A program made the translations under genes and the position numbers. DNA of 64,000 bases, taken from an uncultured Neokomagataea sp. (GTDB taxonomy: Bacteria > Pseudomonadota > Alphaproteobacteria > Acetobacterales > Acetobacteraceae). The stretch lies in assembly GCF_946476835.1 (NCBI RefSeq), contig NZ_CAMKWA010000001.1:186001-250000 (forward strand), read 5' to 3'. Below, one piece after another: positions 1-9,531 of this stretch (its first letter is position 1; each line of letters starts with the position of its first letter). The notes under the pieces were generated by a model that made no database searches, was not told the DNA's origin, and saw only the letters and a list, made by a program, of their open reading frames with translations.

Positions 1-1154
1 GGCGTGAGAGCGCGTAGGAGCGTTCCGTTGGCGTCATGCAATTCCAGTTGCCATTGCGCTCCGCGTTGTGCGGCCCAGAGGAAGCTTTGGTCTGGGATAT
101 TTGTATTTTTTGTAAGCACAACGGGGAGGGGCTGTCCGCCGCTCCCTTCCCATGGGGTCAGGTCCAGCCATGCTGTGTCGTGGTCGTGTAGGATATCGTG
201 TGTCTGGCCGGTTTGGGGGTTGATACTGATGAGGCGTTCGTCGGTCTGGGCGCGGTTGAGCAGGACGGCGAACAGGCCACCAGATTTATGCCAGACGATT
301 CGTGCGATGTAGGGCCATTCTGTGTGGTCCCAGTTGATCCAGTGTGTTTGTCCGCCTGTGGCAGAGATTAGGCCGAGGCGTGTTTTCGCGTTGGCAGTGC
401 CAGTGCGTGGGTAGCGGAATTCGACCGGTTTTTGCGACGGGTCTGCGAGGTTTGCGATGTAATGTTGTTCGACGCCTGAGGTGTCGGCCTCTTCATAAAG
501 CAGGCTGCTGTTATCTGGAGACCACCATGTGCCGTCGTCACGCTGTAGTTCTTCGGCAGCAGCAAATTCAGACAGGCCGTGGGTCAGGGTTTCGGTGCCG
601 CCTGTTGTGAGACGTGTCTGGGCACCGGTTTTTAGGTCGATTGTATACAAGTCGTCATCTTTGACGGCGGCGATATGGGTGCCGTCTGGGCTAAGACGCG
701 GGGCGATCCATGTGCCTTCGATGGGGGTTGTGGTGTTGGTCAGGAGGTCAATGCGGGTGAGGTGGCCAGCGGTTTCGGCGATAGCGGATTGGCTATCGGC
801 GGCGATTAGGAAGGATGTTGTGCCGCTTAAGGACTGTCGAGCGCGTTCACGGCGTGCACGTTCTTCGACGCTAAGATGTTCCGGGCTGGTGTTTGTTGTG
901 CCGAGAGGGCGAATGGCGTGGGTTGCGACGTCGTAAAGGTAAAGCTGCAATGTTGTGCTGCGCGGGCCGGAACGCAGAAAGAGGACGGATTTTCCGTCTG
1001 GGGTGAGGGTGGCGTTGGTAGGGCGGCCGAGTGAGAAACTGCGGGTGTTGGCGAGGTCTGCCATGCATGCCGCTGGGCTGGGGGGAGCTGCGAATGAGGG
1101 CGTTGAGGCGAAAAAGGCGGAAGTTGCGAGGAGAGTGGGTAGGAGGCGGGGCAT
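1..1154 (-). CDS. S9 family (DPP-IV-like) peptidase, N-terminal part, cut by window edge
   Basis: This ORF is missing from the ORF track because it runs off the left edge, but the minus strand reads without a stop from an ATG at 1154 to base 1 (about 384 residues). It begins with a signal peptide (MPRLLPTLLATSAFFASTPSFA) and continues as a beta-propeller with repeated 'SPDG' strand motifs (LTPDGKSVLF, LSPDGTHIAAV). The segment GLSEFAAAEELQRDDGTWWSPD is very close to the conserved stretch of the DPP-IV N-terminal domain. The catalytic alpha/beta-hydrolase domain lies outside the window. The protein is probably a periplasmic dipeptidyl peptidase. It is divergent from gyrA across a 203-bp gap. 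A weak AGGA lies about 11 nt before the ATG. Confidence 0.85.
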   Translation of the reverse strand, partial: MPRLLPTLLATSAFFASTPSFAAPPSPAACMADLANTRSFSLGRPTNATLTPDGKSVLFLRSGPRSTTLQLYLYDVATHAIRPLGTTNTSPEHLSVEERARRERARQSLSGTTSFLIAADSQSAIAETAGHLTRIDLLTNTTTPIEGTWIAPRLSPDGTHIAAVKDDDLYTIDLKTGAQTRLTTGGTETLTHGLSEFAAAEELQRDDGTWWSPDNSSLLYEEADTSGVEQHYIANLADPSQKPVEFRYPRTGTANAKTRLGLISATGGQTHWINWDHTEWPYIARIVWHKSGGLFAVLLNRAQTDERLISINPQTGQTHDILHDHDTAWLDLTPWEGSGGQPLPVVLTKNTNIPDQSFLWAAQRGAQWQLELHDANGTLLRALT

Positions 1155-1357
1155 GGTTGGGGTCCTGAAGAGGAAGGAGTGTGTTGGGGAGATCATGGCA
1201 AGTGGTTGGGTGTGGGGCAATCCGTCAGCTTTGTGGTTTTCATTCTGTTTGTTGTTGAGCTTTTTTATGTGCTTTCTCTTAATGATCGGGGGAGAGTAGC
1301 GTCTTGGCGTTGGTTGGAGTATATTGGTCTTCTGTTTTCTAGTGTGGTGGACCTGTC

Positions 1358-4189
1358 TTGACCGAGTTGAATGAGCCGACTGATCTTGTGCCTTCCGGCC
1401 GTCTTCCCGTGACGATTGAGGAGGAGATGCGCTCCTCCTATCTGGCCTATGCGATGTCGGTCATCGTCTCGCGTGCGTTGCCGGATGTTCGTGATGGTTT
1501 GAAGCCTGTTCATCGTCGTATTCTATACGCGATGCGCGAGAGTGGTTTTACGGCCGATAAGCCGTATCGTAAGTCGGCGCGTGCAGTCGGTGATGTGATG
1601 GGTAAATACCATCCGCACGGTGATAGCTCGATTTATGATGCCATGGTGCGTATGGCGCAGTCATGGTCCATGCGCGTTAAGCTGATTGACGGGCAGGGTA
1701 ACTTCGGTTCGGTCGATGGCGATAGCCCGGCTGCGATGCGTTATACGGAAGCGCGTCTGGCCAAAGCATCGTCCTTTCTGCTGGATGATATTGATCGTGG
1801 GACGGTTGATTTCCAACCGAACTATGATGAAAGCGAATATGAGCCGGGTGTTTTACCGGCGACGTTCCCTAATCTTCTGGTTAATGGTGCGTCTGGTATT
1901 GCCGTCGGTATGGCGACGAATATTCCGACGCATAACCCGACGGAAGTTATTGATGCCACGCTGGCAGTGATCGCTAATCCGGCCATTGAGCTGGATGAGT
2001 TGATGCAGGTTATCCCCGGTCCTGATTTCCCAACGGGTGGGATTATCATGGGCCGCAGCGGTATTCGTAAGGCGTTTGAAACGGGGCGTGGTTCTGTTCC
2101 GGTGCGGGCGCGTGCGGAAATTGAAGAAATCCGCAAGGACCGTCAGGCCATTGTGATCACCGAGATTCCATATCAGGTGAATAAGGCGACGCTGCAGGAA
2201 AAGATTGCTGATCTCGTCCGTGCGAAAGAAATCGAGGGCATCTCCGATATTCGTGACGAGTCTGATCGTTCCGGTATGCGGGTTGTGATTGAACTGAAGC
2301 GTGATGCAACGCCAGATGTGGTGTTGAATCAACTCTATCGTTTTACGCAGCTTCAGACGTCTTTCAGCGTAAACATGTTGGCGCTGGATGAGGGTAAGCC
2401 TCGCACAATGGGCCTGAAAGATGTTCTGGAGGCGTTTATTCGCTTCCGTGAGGACGTCATTCTGCGTCGTGCGCGCTTTGACTTGGATAAGGTGCGTGAC
2501 CGCGGGCATTTGCTGGTCGGCCTTGTCTTGGCTGTGGCCAATATTGATGAAGTGATTGCTCTCATTCGGAGTGCGCCGGACGCTGCGACAGCGCGTGCAT
2601 CTCTGATGGCACGTGAATGGGATGCAGGTGAAGTCGTACCTTTGCTTGAGCTGATCCATGATGAAGGCAATGTCGTTATTGACGGCAAGGTCCGTCTGAC
2701 GGAAGCGCAGGCACGTGGTATTTTGGAACTGCGCTTGCAGCGTTTGACTGGTCTTGAACGTGATAAAATTCAAGGCGAGTTGGGTGAAGTCGCCGTTAAG
2801 ATTGAAGATCTGCTCGATATTATTGGCAGTCACATCCGCCGTATGGAGGTGATGCGCAATGAACTTATGGCGGCGCGTGCTGAAATTGCCACGCCGCGTA
2901 TGAGTGAGATTTCGGATGCGTTGGGTGATCAGTCTGATGAAAGCTTGATTGAGCCGGGGCAGATGGTGGTGACCATTACCCGTGATGGCTTCATCAAGCG
3001 TACGCCTTTGGAAATGTTCCGTTCCCAGAATCGTGGTGGCCGTGGCCGTACGGCAGCTGGCCGTCGCGGTGATGATGTCATTGTACGCAGCTTTAATGCA
3101 CATACGCACCAATGGGTTCTGTTCTTCTCATCTGGTGGCAAAGCGTACCGTATGAAGGTCTGGCATTTGCCGGAGGCTTCACCGACGTCGAAGGGGCGTG
3201 CGCTTGTCAATCTGCTGCCGGAATTGGGAAGTGATGCGATTACGGCGGTTCTGCCGCTGCCGCAGGATGAAGAGCTGTGGGATGATCTGCACCTTGTCTT
3301 TGCGACGGCGAGCGGGAATGTCCGTCGTAACCGTCTGAGTGATTTCCGTAATATCCGTGCGTCTGGCTTGATTGCGATGAAGCTGGATGAAGGAGATTCT
3401 CTGATCGGTGTGGCGACATGTCGTGAGGGTCAGGATGTCTTCTTGGCGACGCGTAAGGCGCGTTGCATCCGCTTCCATATTACGGATGATGTGCTGCGTG
3501 TCTTTGCTGGGCGCGGTAGCTCTGGTGTGCGTGGTATTAAGCTTGCAGAGGGCGATGAGGTTATTTCGCTCTGTGTGCTGAACCATGTGGATGCAAGCGT
3601 TGAAGAACGTGCGGCATATCTGCGGATGGCGAATGCGAAGCGCCGTGCAGAAAATGTTGCTTTGGCAGAGGGCACAGAAGAAGACGTTGCATCTGCTGAT
3701 GATGAAGCTGTTGAAGTTACGGGTGATCTGACGCCAGAGCGTTTTGAAGAATTGGAAGCGCAGGAGGAAGTGCTTCTGACCGTGACCGATGGTGGTTTTG
3801 GTCGCCGTTCATCTGCTTATGATTACCGTGTTTCTGGTCGTGGTGGTTTGGGTATCACGAACATGACGTTCTCGGCGACGCGCCGTGGGACAGAAGTGGT
3901 TGGAACTTTGCCAACGCTCCCGGGGACCGATGTAATGTTGGTGACGGATACGGGGCGTTTGATCCGCCTGCCAGTGTCGCAAGTGCGTATTATGGCGCGC
4001 CAAGCGGCTGGTGTGACGTTGTTCCGCCTGAATGACCATGAGACGGTGATTTGTGTGTTCCCGGTTGTGGAAGATGACGGGGAAACGGGCGATGAGGCTG
4101 CTGTAGATGGTGCAGAGGTTAATGCAGCACCAGAAGTGCAAGCTGCACCGACACTCGAGGCCGGAGATTCATCTAGCGTCGGTGAATAA
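1358..4189 (+). CDS. gyrA: DNA gyrase subunit A
   Basis: GyrA is the breakage-reunion subunit of gyrase, which introduces negative supercoils. The 943-residue ORF carries the catalytic tyrosine in [11 protein letters not shown] (Tyr129). The quinolone-resistance region reads [10 protein letters not shown], with Ser90 and Asp94 at the positions of E. coli Ser83 and Asp87, the usual sensitive residues. The start is TTG: no in-frame ATG occurs before residue 24, which would cut the conserved N-terminus. The GyrA box, usually QRRGGRG, reads QNRGGRG near residue 556. The C-terminal beta-pinwheel holds an acidic insertion ([17 protein letters not shown]) and ends in an acidic and Ala-rich tail. coaD follows after 1 nt, so the two are probably co-transcribed. 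Confidence 0.97.
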   Translation: MTELNEPTDLVPSGRLPVTIEEEMRSSYLAYAMSVIVSRALPDVRDGLKPVHRRILYAMRESGFTADKPYRKSARAVGDVMGKYHPHGDSSIYDAMVRMAQSWSMRVKLIDGQGNFGSVDGDSPAAMRYTEARLAKASSFLLDDIDRGTVDFQPNYDESEYEPGVLPATFPNLLVNGASGIAVGMATNIPTHNPTEVIDATLAVIANPAIELDELMQVIPGPDFPTGGIIMGRSGIRKAFETGRGSVPVRARAEIEEIRKDRQAIVITEIPYQVNKATLQEKIADLVRAKEIEGISDIRDESDRSGMRVVIELKRDATPDVVLNQLYRFTQLQTSFSVNMLALDEGKPRTMGLKDVLEAFIRFREDVILRRARFDLDKVRDRGHLLVGLVLAVANIDEVIALIRSAPDAATARASLMAREWDAGEVVPLLELIHDEGNVVIDGKVRLTEAQARGILELRLQRLTGLERDKIQGELGEVAVKIEDLLDIIGSHIRRMEVMRNELMAARAEIATPRMSEISDALGDQSDESLIEPGQMVVTITRDGFIKRTPLEMFRSQNRGGRGRTAAGRRGDDVIVRSFNAHTHQWVLFFSSGGKAYRMKVWHLPEASPTSKGRALVNLLPELGSDAITAVLPLPQDEELWDDLHLVFATASGNVRRNRLSDFRNIRASGLIAMKLDEGDSLIGVATCREGQDVFLATRKARCIRFHITDDVLRVFAGRGSSGVRGIKLAEGDEVISLCVLNHVDASVEERAAYLRMANAKRRAENVALAEGTEEDVASADDEAVEVTGDLTPERFEELEAQEEVLLTVTDGGFGRRSSAYDYRVSGRGGLGITNMTFSATRRGTEVVGTLPTLPGTDVMLVTDTGRLIRLPVSQVRIMARQAAGVTLFRLNDHETVICVFPVVEDDGETGDEAAVDGAEVNAAPEVQAAPTLEAGDSSSVGE

Positions 4190-4190
4190 T

Positions 4191-4700
4191 ATGGCCCTTA
4201 ACCCACGTATGGCGTTTTATCCGGGGACGTTTGACCCTGTGACGCATGGCCATATGGATATTATTGCTCGTGCGGCCCGCTTGTTTGACAAGCTGGTCGT
4301 GGGGGTAGGGGTTAATGGTGGGAAACAACCTCTTTTGACGCGTGCGGAGCGTTTAGCTTTGCTGCGTCAGGAGGTTTCAAAATTGCCGGAGGCGCCGCGG
4401 ATTACGGTGGTAGAGTTTGATACTCTGCTTGTGGATGCTGTGCGTGCCGTGGGCGCAGGTGCTGTTGTGCGTGGGCTACGCTCTGCTGGTGATTTTGATT
4501 TTGAATGTCAAATTTCGGGAGTGATGCGCCGCCTTGCTCCGGAGATAGAAATGGTTCTGTTGCTTTCTGCGGATGAGCACCGTGCAACGGCGAGCCGTAT
4601 TGTGAAGGAAATTGCTGGTTTAGGCGGTGATATTTCTTCCTTTGTGAGCGATGAAGTGGCGCGGGTTGTCTTGTCGAAAAGCCGTAGAGAGGCGACATAG
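4191..4700 (+). CDS. coaD: Phosphopantetheine adenylyltransferase
   Basis: CoaD catalyses the penultimate step of coenzyme A synthesis, joining ATP and 4'-phosphopantetheine. The nucleotidyltransferase motif YPGTFDPVTHGH sits at residues 10-21 and RGLRSAGDFDFECQI matches the family's substrate-binding helix. I chose the ATG at 4191, one base after the gyrA stop (169 aa, normal for the family). The longer ORF-track start at 4107 lies inside gyrA. A second ATG at 4209 (MAFYPGTF) would also give a functional protein and cannot be excluded. The SSFVSDEVA segment replaces the common SSTLVKEVA. Confidence 0.95.
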   Translation: MALNPRMAFYPGTFDPVTHGHMDIIARAARLFDKLVVGVGVNGGKQPLLTRAERLALLRQEVSKLPEAPRITVVEFDTLLVDAVRAVGAGAVVRGLRSAGDFDFECQISGVMRRLAPEIEMVLLLSADEHRATASRIVKEIAGLGGDISSFVSDEVARVVLSKSRREAT

Positions 4701-4733
4701 AGGGCCTAACCGGATTTCAGAAGGATTTCATGA

Positions 4734-5222
4734 ATGTCTGAGAACGCGACGATCCCAGCAGGTAACAAGCTGGTTTTTGAACTTAAGACGGGTAAGGTTG
4801 TCATTGAACTGCGCCCTGACCTGGCTCCGTTGGCTGTGGAGCGCTTGAAGCTTCTGGCGAGCGAAGGCTTTTATGATGGGGTGAAGTTCCACCGCGTTAT
4901 CGAAGGTTTCATGGCGCAGGGTGGTGACCCGACCGGCACGGGTACGGGTGGTAGCGAATACCCAGATCTTAAGGCTGAGTTCACGGATAAGGCGAAGTTT
5001 GAGCGTGGTACGTTGGGTATGGCCCGTACCATGGCGCCGCACACAGCGAACAGCCAGTTCTTCATTATGTTTGAGAACGTACCGTCACTGAATGGCCAGT
5101 ACACGATTGCGGGTCAGGTTGTGGAAGGTATGGAACTGGTTGATCAAATCAAGCGTGGTGCGGGTGCATCAGGCATGGTTAAAGACCCAGATTCCATTGT
5201 GAAAGCTTATGTTGAAGCCTGA
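4734..5222 (+). CDS. Cyclophilin-type peptidyl-prolyl cis-trans isomerase
   Basis: The 162-residue protein is a single cyclophilin domain. Visible family signatures are FHRVIEGFMAQGGDPTGTG, the LGMARTMAPHTANSQFFI segment with the usual QFFI core, and LNGQYTIAGQVVEGM. It accelerates folding steps limited by proline isomerisation. No signal peptide is present, so it is cytoplasmic (PpiB-like). An AAGGAT Shine-Dalgarno precedes the ATG. It lies 33 nt after coaD and is followed by a clear terminator, so it probably closes the gyrA-coaD-ppi unit. Confidence 0.93.
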   Translation: MSENATIPAGNKLVFELKTGKVVIELRPDLAPLAVERLKLLASEGFYDGVKFHRVIEGFMAQGGDPTGTGTGGSEYPDLKAEFTDKAKFERGTLGMARTMAPHTANSQFFIMFENVPSLNGQYTIAGQVVEGMELVDQIKRGAGASGMVKDPDSIVKAYVEA

Positions 5223-5250
5223 TTTTTCAGTGTTTTGATGGGGTTTTTGA

Positions 5251-5281
5251 AACCGGTAGGAGTGATCCTGCCGGTTTTTTT
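5251..5281 (+). terminator. Intrinsic terminator after the cyclophilin gene
   Basis: The stem AACCGGTAGGA / TCCTGCCGGTT (one mismatch) is followed by a run of T. It lies 28 nt after the stop codon. Confidence 0.9.
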
Positions 5282-5366
5282 GTACGTGAAATGATAAAAA
5301 AGTCCTCTTACTAGTTACATTATGCAATGATTTAGTATTGATTTGATGATTATAGGATTTTTTCAG

Positions 5367-6095
5367 ATGGAAAGCGCGTCTTTTGGTGTTTTTTCGTTTT
5401 TAAAACAAAGCTGGAGATTGCCGTATATCTTTCGGCGTGATGTTTTTTGGTGCCTTTTTGTTCTGCTTGGGGTCGATTTTGGCCTGTCTTTTGTTGGGCA
5501 TATGTTTTTAGAGGGGGGGTGGCATCGCTCGGCAGTGTTTATTAGAAATTATAATTTTTTGGATAGTATGTTTGATTGTCTTAAGGTTTATATATGCACT
5601 ATTATAATCAATAGAGCATTATTAACGAGGTGTTCAGGGTTGGATTTATTAAAAATTGATCGAGGGGTCTTATATTTTGTATTTTACTCAGTATTATGTA
5701 GTGTAGTACATTTTTACTTTGTCCGTATACTCGACAATCATGGTAAATTAATCCCAATAAAATATATTATGTTATTTTCAATTATGGTTATTTCTTATTT
5801 TGTATATAATTACGTTATGGCAGTAGCTATGGTGAAGTGGAGTATTTTTGATGGTTCGTTTTCTATTTTAAAGTCCAAAAAAATAATGGAAGGTCATTAT
5901 TTAAAATACACAGTTAATTTTATAATTATCATGATTGTTTTATCTGGGGTTATGTTTTTAATTAATAAGTTCATTTTATTTTTCGGTTTTGATAAATTAT
6001 CATTTTATATTTATGGTATTTCTTCAGCATACTTTCTTCTTTTGACATCATCATACAATGCATTTTTTGTTCGATATTTAGAAAATTCAAAATAA
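5367..6095 (+). CDS. AT-rich orphan polytopic membrane protein
   Basis: I do not recognise the family. The protein (242 aa from the ATG at 5367) has about five or six hydrophobic segments, for example DVFWCLFVLLGVDFGLSFVG, IKYIMLFSIMVISYFVYNYV and YTVNFIIIMIVLSGVMFLI, with little polar sequence between them. I prefer the ATG at 5367 because AGGA lies about 9 nt upstream; the track's start at 5343 is a TTG. The gene is visibly far richer in A/T than every neighbour, with many ATA and TTA codons, which suggests horizontal transfer. It stands alone between a terminator and a convergent gene. Confidence 0.7.
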   Translation: MESASFGVFSFLKQSWRLPYIFRRDVFWCLFVLLGVDFGLSFVGHMFLEGGWHRSAVFIRNYNFLDSMFDCLKVYICTIIINRALLTRCSGLDLLKIDRGVLYFVFYSVLCSVVHFYFVRILDNHGKLIPIKYIMLFSIMVISYFVYNYVMAVAMVKWSIFDGSFSILKSKKIMEGHYLKYTVNFIIIMIVLSGVMFLINKFILFFGFDKLSFYIYGISSAYFLLLTSSYNAFFVRYLENSK

Positions 6096-6112
6096 AGACA
6101 CAAGGTGAGTGC

Positions 6113-6445
6113 CTATGCGCGTAGGACACTCACCTTTGCGGCATCATGGGGGTAGGGCGTGCCGTATTGCGCTGCGTAGCGGGTGGCGAAGTCCTGCCGC
6201 TCTAGGCGTTCACAATAATCAAGGTAGCGCATCAAGGCGCGTTCTGCTCGTGGAGTGCGGCCGTATATACGTTTGTAGTGCTTCCAGAGCATGAGTGCAT
6301 TCACCGACCATGCGTCATAGACATGCTCTGCTAGCCTTTGGCGTATGGCAGGGGGAAGTTGGTCGAAGGCTTCCCATGCATCACCGTCGAAACGTTGCCA
6401 AATTTGGTCGCGGAAGGTGCGGTCGTTGAGGTCAGGTTTTGTCAT
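6113..6445 (-). CDS. Small conserved protein, possibly DUF6525-like
   Basis: The 110-residue product starts MTKPDLNDRTFRDQIWQRF. The core AFDQLPPAIRQRLAEHVYDAWSVNALMLWKH recalls DUF6525-type small alphaproteobacterial proteins (LPP..R..LA...W); this match is from memory and uncertain. The track's start at 6625 is wrong because it runs through tRNA-Lys. An in-frame ATG at 6478 (MIYHNLFSVTAM) is an alternative start; neither has a strong ribosome-binding site. No signal peptide or membrane segment is present. Function is unknown. Confidence 0.65.
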   Translation of the reverse strand: MTKPDLNDRTFRDQIWQRFDGDAWEAFDQLPPAIRQRLAEHVYDAWSVNALMLWKHYKRIYGRTPRAERALMRYLDYCERLERQDFATRYAAQYGTPYPHDAAKVSVLRA

Positions 6446-6556
6446 GGCAGTCACAGAAAATAAGTTATGATATATCATAACATTCAAGGCTTCCGTGGAG
6501 CAAGGCCGCGCTATTGCGCTGAAAATCGAAGGTTTTTTAATTTTTTTCCTCTTTGG

Positions 6557-6585
6557 TGTTGACCCGAAGGCTGATCCTTCGTAAA
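6557..6585 (+). promoter_or_regulatory. Probable promoter of tRNA-Lys
   Basis: TTGACC (6557-6562) and TAAACA (6580-6585) are separated by exactly 17 nt, and the mature tRNA begins 13 nt after the -10. The 17-nt spacer itself is a small inverted repeat, CGAAGG-CTGAT-CCTTCG. Confidence 0.55.
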
Positions 6586-6598
6586 CACCGCGCCAGAT

Positions 6599-6674
6599 GA
6601 ACCGGTAGCTCAGTTGGTAGAGCATTCGACTTTTAATCGAATGGTCCTGGGTTCGAGTCCCAGCCGGTTCACCA
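6599..6674 (+). tRNA. tRNA-Lys (TTT)
   Basis: A complete cloverleaf can be folded. The acceptor GAACCGG pairs with CCGGTTC, the D-arm is GCTC-AGTTGGTA-GAGC, the anticodon arm is TTCGA-CTTTTAA-TCGAA with anticodon TTT, and the T-arm is CTGGG-TTCGAGT-CCCAG. CCA is encoded. Confidence 0.97.
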
Positions 6675-6821
6675 CTCCTCCTTTTAAAAATATAGTCTGT
6701 TCTGGTAGCGCGTATCTTTGGGCGCGTTACAGAGTGATGCTGTTTTCAGCTTCTGTTTGGAAAAAACGTATCAAAAGCGTTAAAAGACGCTGAGACACGG
6801 ATATTTCAAAGGACACAAACA

Positions 6822-8063
6822 TTGCAGAAAAACCGGATGACCTTGTTCATTCTGATTGCCTTGGTGCTTGGCATCATCACGGGTGGGGTGATTCATAACA
6901 CGGTTGCAGATGCTGCCATGCGGCAAAGTTTCTCAGCGGATATCTCCATTGGATCGACCGTTTTTCTGCGTTTGATCAAAATGATTATCGCGCCGTTGGT
7001 GTTCTCCACCTTGGTTGCTGGTATTGGTCGTATGACGGATGCGAAAACGGTTGGCCGTATTGGTGGGAAAGCGATGCTCTGGTTTGTCGGGGCGTCTTTA
7101 TTCTCGCTGACATTGGGCATGGTGCTGGTCAATGTGATGCATCCGGGCGTTGGTCTGCACCAGGTCAATGCTATGCAGGCTACGCATCTGAGTGCGGGCG
7201 GTATGACGCTGGATAGTTTTATCCATCATCTCGTGCCGGATTCTGGCTTTAAGGCGATGGCCGATAATGAAATTCTTCAGGTTGTTGTTTTTGCTGTTTT
7301 CGTCGGTATTGCGTGTGCGTCTCAGCCAGAGAAGGGACGTTCTTTCGTAGAATGGACGGAGAGCCTCGCACACATCATTTTAAAGGTGACGAATTATGTG
7401 ATGCTGCTGGCTCCGCTCGCAGTTTTCTGTGCAGTGGCTGCGACGATCAGCACTAATGGTCTTGCGATTTTGCTGACCTATGGAAAGTTCATGGGTGAGT
7501 TCTACTTTGCCATGTTCTTGTTGTGGGTGTGTCTGATCGGGGTGGCGTTTTTGTGTTTAGGCAAGCCTGCTCTGCGGTTGGTGCGTCTGATGCGTGAACC
7601 GTTCTTGCTGGCATTTTCAACGGCGAGTTCTGAAGCTGCTTATCCGTTGATTTTGGAGCGCATTACGCAATTCCCTGTTTCGCGTAAGATTTCGTCTTTT
7701 GTGTTGCCGCTGGGGTATTCGTTTAATCTCGATGGCACGATGATGTACTGCACCTTTGCGAGCATCTTCATTGCGCAGGCTTATGATATTGTCCTGCCGT
7801 GGAGCACGCAAATTGTCATGCTGTTGACGCTTATGTTGACGAGTAAGGGCATGGCGGGGATTCCGCGTGCATCATCTGTTGTGATTGTAGCGACGCTGGG
7901 TCAGTTTAATATCCCGACTGAAGGTATCTTGTTAATTCTTGGCGTTGATACATTCCTTGATATGGGGCGTTCGGCCACCAATGTGATCGGGAACTCTCTG
8001 GCGACGGCTGTTGTTGGGAAGTGGGAAAACCTGCTTGTTCATGACGGTGAGGCTGCAGAGTGA
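6822..8063 (+). CDS. Dicarboxylate/amino acid:cation symporter (DAACS/SDF family)
   Basis: This 413-residue inner-membrane protein belongs to the GltP/DctA family, which imports glutamate, aspartate or C4-dicarboxylates with H+ or Na+. The substrate-site motif LGYSFNLDGTMMY and the C-terminal DMGRSATNVIGNSLATAVV correspond to the TM7 NxDGT and TM8 regions. GIPRASSVVI marks hairpin 2. The start is TTG at 6822, supported by AAAGGA 8 nt upstream; the next ATG (6837) is too far from it. The exact substrate cannot be read. The gene sits between two tRNA genes as a single transcription unit. Confidence 0.9.
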   Translation: MQKNRMTLFILIALVLGIITGGVIHNTVADAAMRQSFSADISIGSTVFLRLIKMIIAPLVFSTLVAGIGRMTDAKTVGRIGGKAMLWFVGASLFSLTLGMVLVNVMHPGVGLHQVNAMQATHLSAGGMTLDSFIHHLVPDSGFKAMADNEILQVVVFAVFVGIACASQPEKGRSFVEWTESLAHIILKVTNYVMLLAPLAVFCAVAATISTNGLAILLTYGKFMGEFYFAMFLLWVCLIGVAFLCLGKPALRLVRLMREPFLLAFSTASSEAAYPLILERITQFPVSRKISSFVLPLGYSFNLDGTMMYCTFASIFIAQAYDIVLPWSTQIVMLLTLMLTSKGMAGIPRASSVVIVATLGQFNIPTEGILLILGVDTFLDMGRSATNVIGNSLATAVVGKWENLLVHDGEAAE

Positions 8064-8129
8064 AGCCAGTCATGGGGCGGCATGTCGATAATGACATGTC
8101 GCTGCAATTCTCTTAAATTTTAAGGGAAA

Positions 8130-8204
8130 TGGTGCCGGGTGAGGGATTTGAACCCCCGACCTTCGGTTTACAAAACCGCTGCACTACCACTGTGCTAACC
8201 CGGC
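8130..8204 (-). tRNA. tRNA-Thr (TGT)
   Basis: On the minus strand, acceptor GCCGGGT pairs with ACCCGGC, the D-arm is GCAC-AGTGGTA-GTGC and the anticodon loop is TTTGTAA (anticodon TGT). The T-arm is GGGGG-TTCAAAT-CCCTC with one G-T wobble, and CCA is encoded. The top anticodon-stem pair (27-43) is G-A rather than Watson-Crick. Confidence 0.95.
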
Positions 8205-8272
8205 GACCTTGGGGCCGTTTTTCCATGTGTCGGCCTCAGGGTCAAGATGAAATTTACGATTTTGAGAAGAAT

Positions 8273-9418
8273 TTAGGCCTTATCTTCGAGGCTTTTGGCA
8301 ATGACCTGCGCTAAGGCGGTATAAGCTTGGGCAGCTTCACTCTCTGGTGTGGAGAGGGTGATAGGGGTTCCATCATCGCCGCTGCTGCGAATGGCGGCCA
8401 GTAGGGGGATTTCTCCTAGGAAAGGCACGCCAGCGCTCTCAGCTTCTGCGCGTGCACCGCCATGACCGAAGAGTTCTGTGCGGTGGTTGCAGTTTGGGCA
8501 GCAGAAATATGACATATTCTCGATGATGCCGAGAATGGGCGTTTCCATACGTTCGAACATAGCGATGCCGCGGCGGGCATCGAGCAAGGCAATATCTTGT
8601 GGGGTGGACACGATAACAGCACCACCCTTGGCTAGTTTTGGGCCGAGTTTTTGGGCGAGGGTGAGTTGTGCATCTCCGGTACCGGGCGGCATGTCGATGA
8701 CGAGAACATCAAGCTCACCCCATTCAACTTCTCCTAGGAACTGAGTCAGTGCTCCCATGACCATGGGGCCACGCCAGATCATGGCCTGTTTTTCGTCCAC
8801 CAAATAACCGATGGACATGCTTTTAATGCCCCATGCTTCGAGGGGGATGATGCGGCTGTCTCGGACTTCTGGGCGGGTGGAGTGACCGAGCATGCGGGGT
8901 AGTGAGGGGCCGTAGATGTCGGCATCCAGTAGGCCGGTTTTGAGGCCGGATTGTGCCAAGCTCACAGCGAGGTTAACTGCCGTTGTGGATTTTCCAACAC
9001 CGCCTTTACCAGATGCAACGGCGATAACGGCTTTTACGTCTGGGAGGATAGCGTGGGTTGGTTTGCCTTTGCCGAGGTTAAAGGGACGGTGGCCAGCATT
9101 CTTGGGTGGGGCCGCAGGTGGGGGGGGAGTTTTGCGGTGCGATGTCAGGGAGAGGGTGGCTCCAGATAAGCCGGGGAGGCGTGCGATGTCCGCTTCGATC
9201 TTCTGGCGAATGGGGGTAAGGCGCTCAGCATCGTCGCGTGAGGTGGAAAGCGCGATATGGGCATGGCCTTGCTGAATGGAAACCCCGTCTAAACGTGCGA
9301 ATGTGAGTATGTTTGAGTGCTCTCCATTCTGACGTTGCAAAAGATCGATGATGCGTTTTTCGGTCAGGTTATCAGGGTTGGAGGGGGATGATGAAGGGGG
9401 GAGGGTTTCGTCCGTCAT
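8273..9418 (-). CDS. Mrp/NBP35-type iron-sulfur cluster carrier ATPase
   Basis: The protein (381 aa from the ATG at 9418) has an N-terminal MIP18/DUF59-like domain (about residues 18-92), a Pro-rich linker (98-110), and a deviant Walker A ATPase domain with SGKGGVGKST at 136-145. The C-terminal FCCPNC motif would ligate the shared Fe-S cluster in a dimer. The family (ApbC/Mrp) carries Fe-S clusters to apoproteins in the cytoplasm. The track start at 9505 adds 29 unrelated residues and was not used. It is divergent from the HtrA gene over 113 bp. Confidence 0.92.
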   Translation of the reverse strand: MTDETLPPSSSPSNPDNLTEKRIIDLLQRQNGEHSNILTFARLDGVSIQQGHAHIALSTSRDDAERLTPIRQKIEADIARLPGLSGATLSLTSHRKTPPPPAAPPKNAGHRPFNLGKGKPTHAILPDVKAVIAVASGKGGVGKSTTAVNLAVSLAQSGLKTGLLDADIYGPSLPRMLGHSTRPEVRDSRIIPLEAWGIKSMSIGYLVDEKQAMIWRGPMVMGALTQFLGEVEWGELDVLVIDMPPGTGDAQLTLAQKLGPKLAKGGAVIVSTPQDIALLDARRGIAMFERMETPILGIIENMSYFCCPNCNHRTELFGHGGARAEAESAGVPFLGEIPLLAAIRSSGDDGTPITLSTPESEAAQAYTALAQVIAKSLEDKA

Positions 9419-9531
9419 GGCCGTTAATCTCAATATGCGCTTTTCGTGTGATGTTAGCCTAGCATAGAGAGAGTATGTCCGCATCTTGATGAGGTGTAGC
9501 GGCATTTGGCCTTATGCGTTAGCGTGTTGAT

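Noticed and set aside
1853-3112. 419-aa minus-strand ORF inside gyrA
   Set aside because: It lies wholly antisense to a conserved gyrA, has no domain pattern and an odd composition (His/Thr/Arg-rich). It is a shadow frame, like those antisense to alaS, rel and the TBDRs.
8082-8105. Direct repeat CATGTCG-N7-CATGTCG before tRNA-Thr, considered as a PHO box
   Set aside because: The period is 14 bp and the half-site TGTCG does not match TGTCAT. It lies downstream of both flanking genes.
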